Part shown: positions 7,759 to 16,238 of the stretch, piece after piece | Position numbering within the stretch: the stretch's first letter is position 1 | Layout: the number at the start of each line of letters is the position of its first letter | Assembly (NCBI RefSeq): GCF_001436045.1 | Contig: NZ_AZER01000014.1 | Coordinates: forward strand, 62,001 to 126,000 | Direction of reading: 5' to 3' | Length of the DNA: 64,000 nucleotides | From: Limosilactobacillus frumenti DSM 13145 | GTDB lineage: Bacteria; Bacillota; Bacilli; Lactobacillales; Lactobacillaceae | The notes under the pieces: model-generated | The model's input: the letters and a program-made list of their open reading frames with translations, nothing else | Told to the model about the DNA's origin: nothing | Databases searched by the model: none | Made by a program: the position numbers and the translations under genes

Positions 7759-9663
7759 TTACCAAATATTAACGCGGTCTTCTGGTGCCTTATACATTCC
7801 ATCGCCGGGTTGAATATCAAAAGCTTGGTAGAAGTCTGCCAGATTCTGGGCCTGAACATTTGCCCGTAATTTTTGTGGGGCATGAACATCAATCGACAAA
7901 AGCAATTGTTCATATTGCTTTGTTGCCTTCATTCGCCAAATGGTTGCCCAGTTAATAAAGAATTCCTTGGCATTAAAGTCGTCCTCTTGTTTAGCAGCTT
8001 CCAGAGCACAACTCAAGCCACCACCGTCGGCAATATTTTCTGAAACAGTCAATTTACCGTTAACCTTTTGGCCAGCAAAATCAAGGCCATCAAATTCCTT
8101 GATCATCTTCTGAGCTAGTTGCTTGAAGTGGGCCGAATCTTCTTCCGTCCACCAATTGTTTAAATTCCCCAGCTCATCAAAGAGCGCCCCATTGTTATCG
8201 AAAGCGTGAGAAATTTCATGGGCAATGACAGCCCCAATTCCACCGTAGTTTTCACTACTACTTTGCTTCAACGAGTAGAATGGTGCCTGCAGAATAGCTG
8301 CCGGGAACACAATAATATTCTTAAATGGGTGGTAGTAAGCATTAACCGTAGCAGCACTCATTTCCCACCGCATCCGATCAACTGGTTTGTTCCAACGACC
8401 GAACATTTCTTTGTTGGCAACAACGTTTAGCTGGTTGATGTTGGCAATTAATGACTCGCCCTCTTGAACTTTCAGGTGGTCGTATAGAGCTGGAATACTA
8501 TCAGGATAACCAACCTGAATTCCTAACTTATCTAACTTCAGGATCGCCTTATCACGGGTAGCCTTCCCTAACCAGGTGTTATTAGCAAGGCGGCCCTTGT
8601 AAACCTTAATCATTTGCTCAACCATGTGGTGAACATCTTGTTTAGCTTGGGGCCCAAAGTACTTTTTACCATAATAATCACCCATCACTTGGCTGAAAAC
8701 ATCACGAGCTAAGTAATAGGAGAATTTTCGTTGACTAACCGGCTTTTTACTGCCCGACAAAGCGCGTGAATAACGGCCGTTAATCTCCCGGGTCTCATCA
8801 TCTAAGTAACTAGCATTATCACGAATAACGCCAACTAATAACCATGCCTTAAATAGTTCAAAATGATCTTGCAAAATATCATTCAAGGCTTGGAAATATT
8901 GGGGTTCTGTAACGATGACCTTATCAGGGGTAGCCTTAACTAACCGTTTAATAACTCCTGCAATGTCCAATTGATCAGTAGAAGCTGCTAAATCAGCCAC
9001 ACTTTGTGGATTGTACATCTTACTATAGTCAGCCGCCTCTTCGGCACTCTTAACGTGTGGTGCTAAGAGGGCATCAAATTTCTTGGCGTTTTCAATGTAT
9101 TTGTTAGCTTGGTCATCCTGATAGTCAAGCTTCTTCATCAATTCCTTCATCATGGAAGTCCACAAATTAAGTAATTGATCATGTTCCTGCTTTTTAGCCG
9201 ATTCATAGTAACTTTTATCAGGCAAAATCAATGATGGAGCTGCCGCAAATAATGCATAGATCGTTGCATTTTTCATGTCAGCGTCAATATCAAAGGCAAC
9301 TGGTGATGGCATCCCCGTCAAGATCCAGTTTCGCCATTGGGCATTATAATCATCATACGACTGTAGCGCTTCAACCCCTTTGAGCATCAACTTTAGCGGC
9401 CGTGGGCCAACCTTCTTACGTAAGTCAAATTTCTTCGCAATCCGGTAGAGCTTCACCATTTCGTTAAAGCGGGGATCATCGCTCTTTTCCTTGCCATCGG
9501 CAAATTTATCCAGGTCATCCATTAATTGCTTATCGATCTGGTCAACTAGGTCATTAAAGCCCCCGGTTGCCGGTTTGTCATCAGGAATCTTAGCGGTTTT
9601 AATCCAATCACCATTGACTGCCTCATACAAGTCGTCCTTTATTAATTTGTTATTCACTGCCAC
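7759..9663 (-). CDS. pepO: Endopeptidase PepO, M13 (neprilysin) family
   Basis: A 634-aa zinc metallopeptidase. The zinc site is HEISH (His482, Glu483, His486) with the third ligand in ENIADGGG; NAYYHPFKN, just upstream, is the substrate-binding motif of M13 enzymes, and the end CxxW-type motif is replaced by VNIW. There is no signal peptide, so it is cytoplasmic and cleaves imported oligopeptides. The start is GTG at 9663 with AGGAGG 8 nt upstream. It lies at the end of the minus-strand group that begins with the alkyladenine glycosylase gene, but a short gap separates it, so co-transcription is uncertain. Confidence 0.93.
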   Translation of the reverse strand: MAVNNKLIKDDLYEAVNGDWIKTAKIPDDKPATGGFNDLVDQIDKQLMDDLDKFADGKEKSDDPRFNEMVKLYRIAKKFDLRKKVGPRPLKLMLKGVEALQSYDDYNAQWRNWILTGMPSPVAFDIDADMKNATIYALFAAAPSLILPDKSYYESAKKQEHDQLLNLWTSMMKELMKKLDYQDDQANKYIENAKKFDALLAPHVKSAEEAADYSKMYNPQSVADLAASTDQLDIAGVIKRLVKATPDKVIVTEPQYFQALNDILQDHFELFKAWLLVGVIRDNASYLDDETREINGRYSRALSGSKKPVSQRKFSYYLARDVFSQVMGDYYGKKYFGPQAKQDVHHMVEQMIKVYKGRLANNTWLGKATRDKAILKLDKLGIQVGYPDSIPALYDHLKVQEGESLIANINQLNVVANKEMFGRWNKPVDRMRWEMSAATVNAYYHPFKNIIVFPAAILQAPFYSLKQSSSENYGGIGAVIAHEISHAFDNNGALFDELGNLNNWWTEEDSAHFKQLAQKMIKEFDGLDFAGQKVNGKLTVSENIADGGGLSCALEAAKQEDDFNAKEFFINWATIWRMKATKQYEQLLLSIDVHAPQKLRANVQAQNLADFYQAFDIQPGDGMYKAPEDRVNIW

Positions 9664-9716
9664 GCTTTTTTCCTCCTAACTACGTCTTTTAATTCATTAT
9701 TTTCAATTATACTATT

Positions 9717-10010
9717 TCAACCTTCAAATGGCCGGAGTAATTCATGACGGGCGCTAGTACTGAACCATTGAGGGTGCTGGTTAATAAGTTCACTCACTGC
9801 TCGATAGTTGTCCAAATCAATTTCACCAAGGACCAAGCGGTTGGACTGCAATAAACGGGCAAACTTAATATCTGCTCCCTGTAAACGGTTATGGAAGAGT
9901 GACAGGCCATCCACCTCCCAATCTTGGTGAAGTAATTTCACGGCCCGCTGGTATGAATCCGAATGGGTCAGAATTTCGTGCATTGTTGCTGGTTCTAATA
10001 ATTTTGCCAT
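9717..10010 (-). CDS. Small protein of unknown function downstream of the VWA-like gene
   Basis: A 97-aa, mostly helical protein (MAKLLEPATMHEILTHSD and so on) with no membrane segment and no motif I recognise. The ATG at 10010 is chosen because GGGTGA lies 8 nt before it; a GTG at 10022 overlaps the upstream gene. It begins immediately after the stop of the VWA/metallopeptidase-like gene, so it is almost certainly made with it and with the MoxR ATPase, and may be an accessory subunit of that complex. The function is unknown. Confidence 0.75.
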   Translation of the reverse strand: MAKLLEPATMHEILTHSDSYQRAVKLLHQDWEVDGLSLFHNRLQGADIKFARLLQSNRLVLGEIDLDNYRAVSELINQHPQWFSTSARHELLRPFEG

Positions 10011-10011
10011 T

Positions 10012-11286
10012 TTAGTAATCACCCTTCATTGTTAAAATCCGTCCTTGCGGATAAACGACAGATAATTCTACTGGTGAGCTAGTCAGCAACCAATCGATGT
10101 GTTTGTACTGGTACTGATTAATTTTTCGTTCACCATAGCCATCAGTGATGATAATAATCTGGTGAGTGGCGGGGTTGATTCGTTTACTTTCTAAAAAGTC
10201 AAAAATTGGTTGGAAGGCAGTTCCACCGCCACCAGAACGTTGCATTTTAATCATCCTCGTCCCTGTTTGGCCGTCATTTTCGTGAACCTTAGCGTCAAAC
10301 GGGTACATTGTTAACGAGACATCATAGCGTTGTTTTAACTGACGAATCTCATTCAGGACCTGGGATAACTCTTGGTTACTAACAGATCCGGAATTATCGA
10401 CAAATACCAATAGTTCATTGACAAGGCGGCTCACTTGGCCGGCTAATTCCATCCGCACTGGTTGACGACGGTTAAAACGAGCATGGGTCTCCTTACGGCC
10501 ATGCACCATCAAACCTACCTGACGCCGTAAAACCTTACGCCATTCCATTTCTCCTGCTTGATTAGGTCCCTGTAATTGTTCTAATACCTCACCAGGGATT
10601 AACCCCCGATCACGATGCGGTGTTCGTTGAAAAGCCCGCTGAGTAATGGCCTTTAGATGAGCGAGGCGAATATTTTGCTCACTCGCAGTGGGAACACCAC
10701 TCTGCCAGCCCTGATGGTTGTCGGCACTACCTTGTTTTCCCATTGGGTCACTTTTATCCAGCTGCCATCCCGCATGTTTTAACCGTTTACGTTCTTGAAT
10801 AGTTAGTGTTTCGAGAATCCTTAAATAGATCCCTGAATCCTGATGCTGCGGTAATTTGCGCTGTAATAGTCGTTCCATTTGTCCAAGATCAGTTGTTCCT
10901 GCCGGCGTCACTGGCAAGTACTGGTTAACCGCGACATCCGTTGCTACCTTCACTAGTCCTGGGTGAAGTGCCTTTTGGTAACGAAGAGGATGTTGCCAAA
11001 GCAAATGTAAAGCTTGGTGTTCAAGCATTAAGGTTAATGTGCCGGCATCGACCGTTTGCATATATTTTGTGGAAATTACTAATTGTAACTGGCTTCCTTG
11101 CCAGCGCAATCCAATATTGTCAGATGCTTGATCACTGATTTGGCGTGGTAGTTGTAAGAGAACTTCCCCTAAAAGGCGTCGTTGTTGTAAAACAACAACA
11201 ATCGCGGTGGCAATGATTTGTTTGGCCAACACCTGGTCTGTAGGATGCTTCCGAAACATCGATAATTGTTTTGTTAATTTCACCAT
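10012..11286 (-). CDS. DUF2201-type protein: inactive-looking metallopeptidase domain plus VWA domain
   Basis: A 424-aa protein. The N-terminal domain (about 20-125) resembles the putative metallopeptidase half of DUF2201, with the helix LEHQALHLLWQH and the downstream signature DVAVNQYL. The expected HExxH reads HQALH (His90, Gln91, His94), so the catalytic Glu is missing. A basic, low-complexity linker (about 180-285) leads to a VWA domain with a MIDAS motif DNSGS (Asp297, Ser299, Ser301) and ITDGYGE. VWA proteins paired with MoxR ATPases assemble or remodel target complexes. It lies 2 nt after the MoxR gene, in the same operon. The target is unknown. Confidence 0.8.
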   Translation of the reverse strand: MVKLTKQLSMFRKHPTDQVLAKQIIATAIVVVLQQRRLLGEVLLQLPRQISDQASDNIGLRWQGSQLQLVISTKYMQTVDAGTLTLMLEHQALHLLWQHPLRYQKALHPGLVKVATDVAVNQYLPVTPAGTTDLGQMERLLQRKLPQHQDSGIYLRILETLTIQERKRLKHAGWQLDKSDPMGKQGSADNHQGWQSGVPTASEQNIRLAHLKAITQRAFQRTPHRDRGLIPGEVLEQLQGPNQAGEMEWRKVLRRQVGLMVHGRKETHARFNRRQPVRMELAGQVSRLVNELLVFVDNSGSVSNQELSQVLNEIRQLKQRYDVSLTMYPFDAKVHENDGQTGTRMIKMQRSGGGGTAFQPIFDFLESKRINPATHQIIIITDGYGERKINQYQYKHIDWLLTSSPVELSVVYPQGRILTMKGDY

Positions 11287-11288
11287 GA

Positions 11289-12446
11289 CTAGCGGTCCTC
11301 ACGAGTAGCAATTGCAGCTAATTGTTGATATAAATCTGTAACCGCATGGACACCGTTTTGGGCAGCCCGGTATAGCGAAGTTAGTAAATTAGGCTGGTCG
11401 CCAATGGTTCTGGTTAATGCATACTGGCCGTCTGCGGATACTTGTTTTAAATAGTGAATAAATAAGGCTGCCGTTTTACCTGTCGTTAATGTCTGTGGAC
11501 CGTCTTTGATCCATTGGTTTAATAAGGTTACCTGGTGTTCTTCACTCAGCTGATCAAAGGTCGCTAGTGGTCCCTTCATCAATTCGGTCAACGTAACTTC
11601 CTGCCCATGGACTTGTACGTATTCAGCAAATGAAACACCTACTTCAACCCCCAGATCACCGCTAAACAAGTCTGGTGCAAGCGCTTTTTGTTGGTCCTTT
11701 TCAAGCTGCTCGAGCTGATCCAAATTCCGTGATACACGTTCCCATGCCCGCGGTGTTGGTACCAAATCACTATCGTAAGATGGTTGACTGCTCAACCGTT
11801 GCGGATATTCTTCTAAATAGGAAATAACTAACGGGTTAATCCGGCTCCGATTACCATTTACCTTCTGTTTAGCCCATTTCAACCAGTCGTCCAATGACGT
11901 TGCCATCACCAGCCGTACCGTCCGATCTTTAATTGCTGCATCACCAATAGCAACCCCATAATCGCTATGTTCAAATCCTGTCATTGTATTGTCAGGATTC
12001 TCTGCAATTACAATATGAACTTGCGTCGGCAATAGTAAGGAGTTAATTTGTCGTTGCAAAACGAGGTTCATTAACTCCGACTGAACAGCTTGGGGTCCCC
12101 GGTTAAATTCATCGAGGAACCAAATAATTGGTTGATCGGGATGAGCTTCCGCATATTTAATGATTTGGACCAACGTTTCTGAATAACCAAACTGGATATT
12201 CGCTAATCGCCCGTATTGTTTAGTCTCAACAAATGACTCACTCGTTAAAGGTGGAACTGGAATAGCGAGATCACCCTTTTCGCTCAGACTGACAACCGTT
12301 GTAAACAGTTTGGCACCCATTTGGTGAGCTATATCGGCCACTAGTGCCGACTTTCCCACACCAGCTTCGCCAACAATGTTAGGAACATTCCCCGCACGAA
12401 TGACTAATGGAACCGCGGTTAATAATTGTTGATAAGTTAATGCCAT
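11289..12446 (-). CDS. MoxR-family AAA+ ATPase
   Basis: A 385-aa AAA+ protein with Walker A GEAGVGKSALV, Walker B IIWFLDEFNRG, sensor region IVIAENPDNT and arginine-rich DRTVRLVM. The true start is ATG 12446, sharing its A with the TAA stop of the glycosylase gene and preceded by GGAAG. The longer frame from 12464 starts inside that gene. It probably acts as a chaperone-like motor on the VWA protein encoded next. Coupling to a DNA-repair glycosylase is curious but may reflect only operon convenience. Confidence 0.88.
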   Translation of the reverse strand: MALTYQQLLTAVPLVIRAGNVPNIVGEAGVGKSALVADIAHQMGAKLFTTVVSLSEKGDLAIPVPPLTSESFVETKQYGRLANIQFGYSETLVQIIKYAEAHPDQPIIWFLDEFNRGPQAVQSELMNLVLQRQINSLLLPTQVHIVIAENPDNTMTGFEHSDYGVAIGDAAIKDRTVRLVMATSLDDWLKWAKQKVNGNRSRINPLVISYLEEYPQRLSSQPSYDSDLVPTPRAWERVSRNLDQLEQLEKDQQKALAPDLFSGDLGVEVGVSFAEYVQVHGQEVTLTELMKGPLATFDQLSEEHQVTLLNQWIKDGPQTLTTGKTAALFIHYLKQVSADGQYALTRTIGDQPNLLTSLYRAAQNGVHAVTDLYQQLAAIATREDR

Positions 12447-13090
12447 TAGGGTTCTTCCTTCCATCCAAATGTTGTTAGGTCCATCTCACGTTTACGGAGC
12501 CCAGAAACGTAAGGGTTACCCTTGACATAAAAGCGGTATGGGCTCTTGCCATTCTTACCATGCAGATTAACACCCACCCGACTAGTGGTAATTATTTCCC
12601 GGGGAATTTTATAATCTTTGGTTAGTTCAATCGTCAACGGGCTTGTTTCCAGCGGTTGACCATCTAGATTGCGTGATTGAATTCCTAAAGCTGCCATTAA
12701 TTTGCCGGGCCCATTACTGATGTTGAAACCTTTCATCCCCCGATTCTCCTGCATTTGGTCCACTCCCATAGTCGGCTGAATAGCCCGGATAAGGACCCCT
12801 TGCGGTTCTTCCGCATCCTGGACAACCACATCAAAGCAATAATGTGCTCTAATTTGATAAACATAAATATTACCAGGATTACCATATAGAGATTCAGAAT
12901 AGTTTGTCCGCCGTCCATTAAAGGCATGGGAAGCCGAATCATGTTCACCTAGGTACGCTTCTGTTTCGACAATAACGCCCGCAGTTGGCTGCTGACCACC
13001 ACGGAAAACTAGCTGTTTGCCTAGCAAAGACTTGGCAATTTCTTGTGTTGGTCGACCAGTAAAGAATTTTTGGTAATCAGTTAACGCCAT
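12446..13090 (-). CDS. mpg: DNA-3-methyladenine glycosylase (AAG/MPG family)
   Basis: A 214-aa enzyme of the alkyladenine glycosylase fold. Conserved blocks are the catalytic Glu region VETEAYLGEHDSASHAF, YGNPGNIYVYQIRAHYC, the GVLIRA segment and NGPGKLMAALGI. It excises alkylated purines such as 3-methyladenine to begin base-excision repair. A ribosome site (AGGAGG-like) lies before ATG 13090. It is the first gene of a minus-strand group with MoxR, the VWA protein and the 97-aa protein (TAATG overlap with MoxR). Confidence 0.92.
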   Translation of the reverse strand: MALTDYQKFFTGRPTQEIAKSLLGKQLVFRGGQQPTAGVIVETEAYLGEHDSASHAFNGRRTNYSESLYGNPGNIYVYQIRAHYCFDVVVQDAEEPQGVLIRAIQPTMGVDQMQENRGMKGFNISNGPGKLMAALGIQSRNLDGQPLETSPLTIELTKDYKIPREIITTSRVGVNLHGKNGKSPYRFYVKGNPYVSGLRKREMDLTTFGWKEEP

Positions 13091-13151
13091 TTTATTTCCT
13101 CCTTAAAAAGTACTATCCTAAAGTTATCACTAAATAGAAGGTGAATCATCT

Positions 13152-13550
13152 ATGAAGCTTAAGTTAGAACGAATTTACACTAAGCCTGCTGATTTAAATG
13201 GCTATCGGATTTTGGTTGATCGCTTATGGCCACGGGGGATTTCCAAGGTCAATGCTCACCTGGATCAATGGTTAAAAGAAGTTGGACCTAGTAATGACCT
13301 CCGGAAGTGGTTTAACCACGACCTAGCTAAATACCCAGAATTTCAACAACGGTACCTGGCGGAACTGGATAAAACCCCGGCACCTTATAATTCACTCCGG
13401 GCAATCGTTAAGGAACAAATCAAACAACAAGACGTTATTTTGTTATTTGGCGCTAAAGATGTGGAACACAATCAGGCAGTTGTCCTCGCTAATAAATTAG
13501 CACAAGACCTCAACGTCGAGGTTGTCTCCGCACCAAAACCTACCAAATAA
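13152..13550 (+). CDS. DUF488 (YeaO-like) family protein
   Basis: A 132-aa protein with the family signatures IYTKPADLNGYRILVDRLWPRGIS, WLKEVGPSNDLRKWF and LLFGAKDVEHNQAVVL. DUF488 proteins are small cytosolic proteins of unknown reaction. It is a single-gene unit, divergent from the glycosylase operon, with GAAGG upstream of the ATG. Confidence 0.85.
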   Translation: MKLKLERIYTKPADLNGYRILVDRLWPRGISKVNAHLDQWLKEVGPSNDLRKWFNHDLAKYPEFQQRYLAELDKTPAPYNSLRAIVKEQIKQQDVILLFGAKDVEHNQAVVLANKLAQDLNVEVVSAPKPTK

Positions 13551-13556
13551 ATTAAC

Positions 13557-13592
13557 CGGCCACTGACGTTCATACTCGAACGCTAGTGGCCG
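13557..13592. terminator. Terminator between convergent genes
   Basis: Arms CGGCCACTGACGTTC (13557-13571) and GAACGCTAGTGGCCG (13578-13592) form a strong GC-rich hairpin between the DUF488 gene and the convergent small gene. T-rich tails are weak on both sides. Confidence 0.65.
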
Positions 13593-13598
13593 ATTTGA

Positions 13599-13919
13599 TT
13601 ACTTACTCAATTTAGCAAGACCCGCTTGGAGAACATCGTCATCAACAAAGGTTGTCAAGAAGCGCTGCAGCGGTGTTTCACTGTGGCGATTCTTAAATGC
13701 CATTGGTTCCGCCGCAATGATGACCGCAATTAGGTTGTTTTCAGTCATCATTAATTGACCTGGTCGTTGGTATTTTCCTTTGGTATGTTTCCCAGTTCGC
13801 CAGGTATGGAACTTGGCTTCACCATCCTGGTCTGGTTTGAGCTGATATTTACCGCTAGCATCAGGTTCTACTGGAATACAGGTAAACTTTTGGACTTCAT
13901 ACTTACCCTTTTTACTCAT
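13599..13919 (-). CDS. Small conserved-looking protein of unknown function
   Basis: A 106-aa basic soluble protein (MSKKGKYEVQKFTCIPVEPD and so on). The ATG at 13919 is preferred because GAAAGGG lies 7 nt upstream; the ATG at 13937 has no site. The protein contains a FHTWRTGKHTKGKYQRPGQL segment and no membrane helix, and I recognise no catalytic motif. It is transcribed alone. Confidence 0.65.
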   Translation of the reverse strand: MSKKGKYEVQKFTCIPVEPDASGKYQLKPDQDGEAKFHTWRTGKHTKGKYQRPGQLMMTENNLIAVIIAAEPMAFKNRHSETPLQRFLTTFVDDDVLQAGLAKLSK

Positions 13920-14106
13920 CTTATTACCCTTTCTCAACTAGTTCTTCATGATTAGAAATTCTTGCCAGAAACTACTACTGGTATTCTCAATCATAAAGTT
14001 ATCATTTCAATTGTACCGGGCCTTGTTTAATTTGTCACGAAGTCATCACCAATCTTCACAATCAGTGGTAAGCTGGAGTTAGTAATGATTTTAGGAGGTC
14101 CTTATA

Positions 14107-14748
14107 ATGTCTTCACAAGCTATCACAGCAGAGCAAATGCGTCATTATGATTCTTACACCATTAACCATATTGGAGTTCCATCGCTTGTATTGATGGAAC
14201 GGGCAGCGCTGGCTGTTCGGGACGAGATTCTAAATGCTTTTCCAATCAACCTTGACCATGTCGTCGTGGTCGCCGGAACAGGAAACAATGGTGGTGATGG
14301 CCTTGATGTGGCCCGTCTATTACATATTGCTGGTGTAGATGTCACCATCCTCAATGTTGGTAACCCAGCACATACTTCTGACGAACACCAAGTCCAAGAA
14401 CGGATTTGTCATTATTACCAAATTCCAGAAACAACTGACTTGGCAATTCTCAACAAGGCCACATTAATTGTCGATGCAATGTTTGGTATCGGAATTGACC
14501 GTCCAGTTGAAGGTGCTTACGCTGATGCTATTAAGGCCATTAATCAAGCTTCAGCAGTTGTTGTGGCGGTTGACATGCCTTCAGGAATTAACACTGATAC
14601 TGGTGAGGTAATGGGCGTGGCCGTCAAGGCTGATTTGACAGTTACCTTTGCCTTCAACAAGGTCGGCTTAACTAAGAATGATGGCAAGGATTACGCTGGG
14701 CGCATTGCGATCGCTGATGACATGGGTACTTATGCCGTCGATGACTAA
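14107..14748 (+). CDS. nnrE: NAD(P)H-hydrate epimerase (YjeF N-terminal type)
   Basis: A 213-aa Rossmann-like protein with the nucleotide motif VAGTGNNGGDGLDVARLL, DAMFGIGIDRPVEGAYADAI, and VDMPSGINTDTG. It epimerises damaged (R)-NAD(P)HX to the S form so the dehydratase can repair it. The dehydratase half is absent, so the partner enzyme must be encoded elsewhere. AGGAGG lies 7 nt before the ATG. Confidence 0.92.
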   Translation: MSSQAITAEQMRHYDSYTINHIGVPSLVLMERAALAVRDEILNAFPINLDHVVVVAGTGNNGGDGLDVARLLHIAGVDVTILNVGNPAHTSDEHQVQERICHYYQIPETTDLAILNKATLIVDAMFGIGIDRPVEGAYADAIKAINQASAVVVAVDMPSGINTDTGEVMGVAVKADLTVTFAFNKVGLTKNDGKDYAGRIAIADDMGTYAVDD

Positions 14749-14762
14749 GTAGATATAACAAA

Positions 14763-14806
14763 GGCTTTAGGAAGTCCATCGATGAGACGCTTCCTAAAGC
14801 CCTTTT
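14763..14806. terminator. Terminator between nnrE and hisS
   Basis: Arms GGCTTTAGGAAG (14763-14774) and CTTCCTAAAGCC (14790-14801), then CTTTTATTA. It ends nnrE and lies 7 nt beyond the hisS stop on the other strand. Confidence 0.8.
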
Positions 14807-14812
14807 ATTATA

Positions 14813-16090
14813 TTATTTCAAATACTTTGCTGGATCAGCAACAAAGTCGTCAATCTTAACATCAACGGTGTCCTTTGTTGCTGCATTCTTCAGTTGGAAT
14901 TGGCCTTCTTCAACTTCGCGTTCTCCAAAGACAGCGAAGTATTTGGCATTACGCCGGAAGGCCTCCTTGATTTGCTTACCAACCTTAACGCCTGAGTAAT
15001 CCTTGTCAGCCACAATACCAGCTTGACGAATCTTATTCAAAATATTGAATGCTAATTCATCCCCGTCAGCATTGGCACTGGCAAAGAAGACATCCAATTG
15101 GTCCTTCGGGGCAAAGTCTGGATTTTCCTGCTTCAGTAAAAGCATCAAGCGTTCAACACCCATACCAAAACCAATTCCCCCTTCTTCAGGGCCACCTAAT
15201 TGATTAATCAGTCCATTATAACGACCACCAGCACAAACCGTGGTAAAGCCGCCACCAAAGACCGGTGAATCAGACATGATTTCAAAAATAGTGTGGTTGT
15301 AGTAATCCAGACCCCGCACCATGTTAGTGTCGATTTCATAATCAATGCCGAGCTTCTTAAGAAGAGCTTGAACAGAATCAAAGTATTGTTGTGATTCATC
15401 ATCCAGGTAATCCAGAATTGAAGGTGCTTGAGCAACAATTTTCTTATCGCCAGCATCTTTACTATCCAGGACCCGTAATGGGTTCCGATACATCCGTTCC
15501 TGTGAATCTGAACTTAATTCATCATAATGAGGCTTCAAAAAGTCGATCAATGCTTGGCGGTAGTCTTCCCGCACCTTTTTGTCACCCAGGGTATTGATAA
15601 CTAGCTTAACGTTTGGCACACCAAAACGCTTAAAAAGGGTCATGGCCATTGCGATAACTTCAACATCAATTTGTGGTGACTCATTGTTCAAAGCTTCCAC
15701 ACCAATTTGGTGAAATTCACGTTGTCGCCCAGATTGTGGCCGCTCATAACGGAACATTGGTCCCATATAGTAAACCTTGTATGGTTTTGGATATTCAGGA
15801 CCATAAAGTTTGTTTTCGACGTATGCCCGCACAACTCCGGCTGTTCCTTCCGGCCGTAACGCTATGTGGCGGTCACCCTTATCATGGAAATCATACATTT
15901 CCTTTTCCACGATATCTGACGTGTCACCAACGTTTCGGGAGAAAACATTGTAGTCTTCAAACATTGGCGTCCGAATTCCCCGATAGCCGAATTCTGCAAA
16001 GACGTCCCGTGCAACTGCTTCAACCTTTTCCCAGACATTCGTTGTCCCTGGCAGTAAATCCGCAGTTCCTTTTGGCTTTTGATATTCCAT
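14813..16090 (-). CDS. hisS: Histidyl-tRNA synthetase
   Basis: A 425-aa class II synthetase: motif 2 region RPEGTAGVVRAY, MFRYERPQSGRQREFHQIGVE, the histidine-A peptide GLDYYNHTIFE, GGGRYNGL and motif 3 GIGFGMGVERL. A C-terminal anticodon-binding domain is present. The longer frame from 16168 adds 26 unlikely residues. ATG 16090 has AAGGAG 7 nt before it and gives the usual MEYQKPKGTADLLPG start. In lactobacilli hisS is often paired with aspS; no aspS follows here, because nnrE is convergent. Confidence 0.95.
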   Translation of the reverse strand: MEYQKPKGTADLLPGTTNVWEKVEAVARDVFAEFGYRGIRTPMFEDYNVFSRNVGDTSDIVEKEMYDFHDKGDRHIALRPEGTAGVVRAYVENKLYGPEYPKPYKVYYMGPMFRYERPQSGRQREFHQIGVEALNNESPQIDVEVIAMAMTLFKRFGVPNVKLVINTLGDKKVREDYRQALIDFLKPHYDELSSDSQERMYRNPLRVLDSKDAGDKKIVAQAPSILDYLDDESQQYFDSVQALLKKLGIDYEIDTNMVRGLDYYNHTIFEIMSDSPVFGGGFTTVCAGGRYNGLINQLGGPEEGGIGFGMGVERLMLLLKQENPDFAPKDQLDVFFASANADGDELAFNILNKIRQAGIVADKDYSGVKVGKQIKEAFRRNAKYFAVFGEREVEEGQFQLKNAATKDTVDVKIDDFVADPAKYLK

Positions 16091-16110
16091 GTGTGTACTC
16101 CTTTCACCAC

Positions 16111-16145
16111 AAAAAGGCCCGCTAAGACTAGTCGCCTTAGAGGGC
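16111..16145 (-). promoter_or_regulatory. Hairpin with T run directly before hisS (upstream terminator or attenuator)
   Basis: On the minus strand GCCCTCTAAG...CTTAGCGGGC is followed by CTTTTTGTGG, ending about 15 nt before the hisS ribosome site. It can end the upstream MFS transcript or attenuate hisS. The 148-nt gap has no T-box consensus (no GGTGG-type antiterminator box), so a standard T-box is not supported. Confidence 0.5.
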
Positions 16146-16238
16146 GAATCAAATGATTGGTTCATCATTCTTTATTTCAACAGATTCTATTGATATTCAT
16201 GTGTGATTTTACCATAGCTATTAGTGTTTGGGTAGCCG

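Noticed and set aside
15673-16125. 150-codon plus-strand frame opposite hisS
   Set aside because: Antisense to the conserved synthetase core, with no start context.
16091-16168. 26-residue N-terminal extension of HisRS
   Set aside because: It would be encoded by the hairpin region; ATG 16090 with AAGGAG gives the standard start.
16091-16238. T-box leader for hisS
   Set aside because: The gap is too short and lacks the GGTGG antiterminator box and specifier stem.
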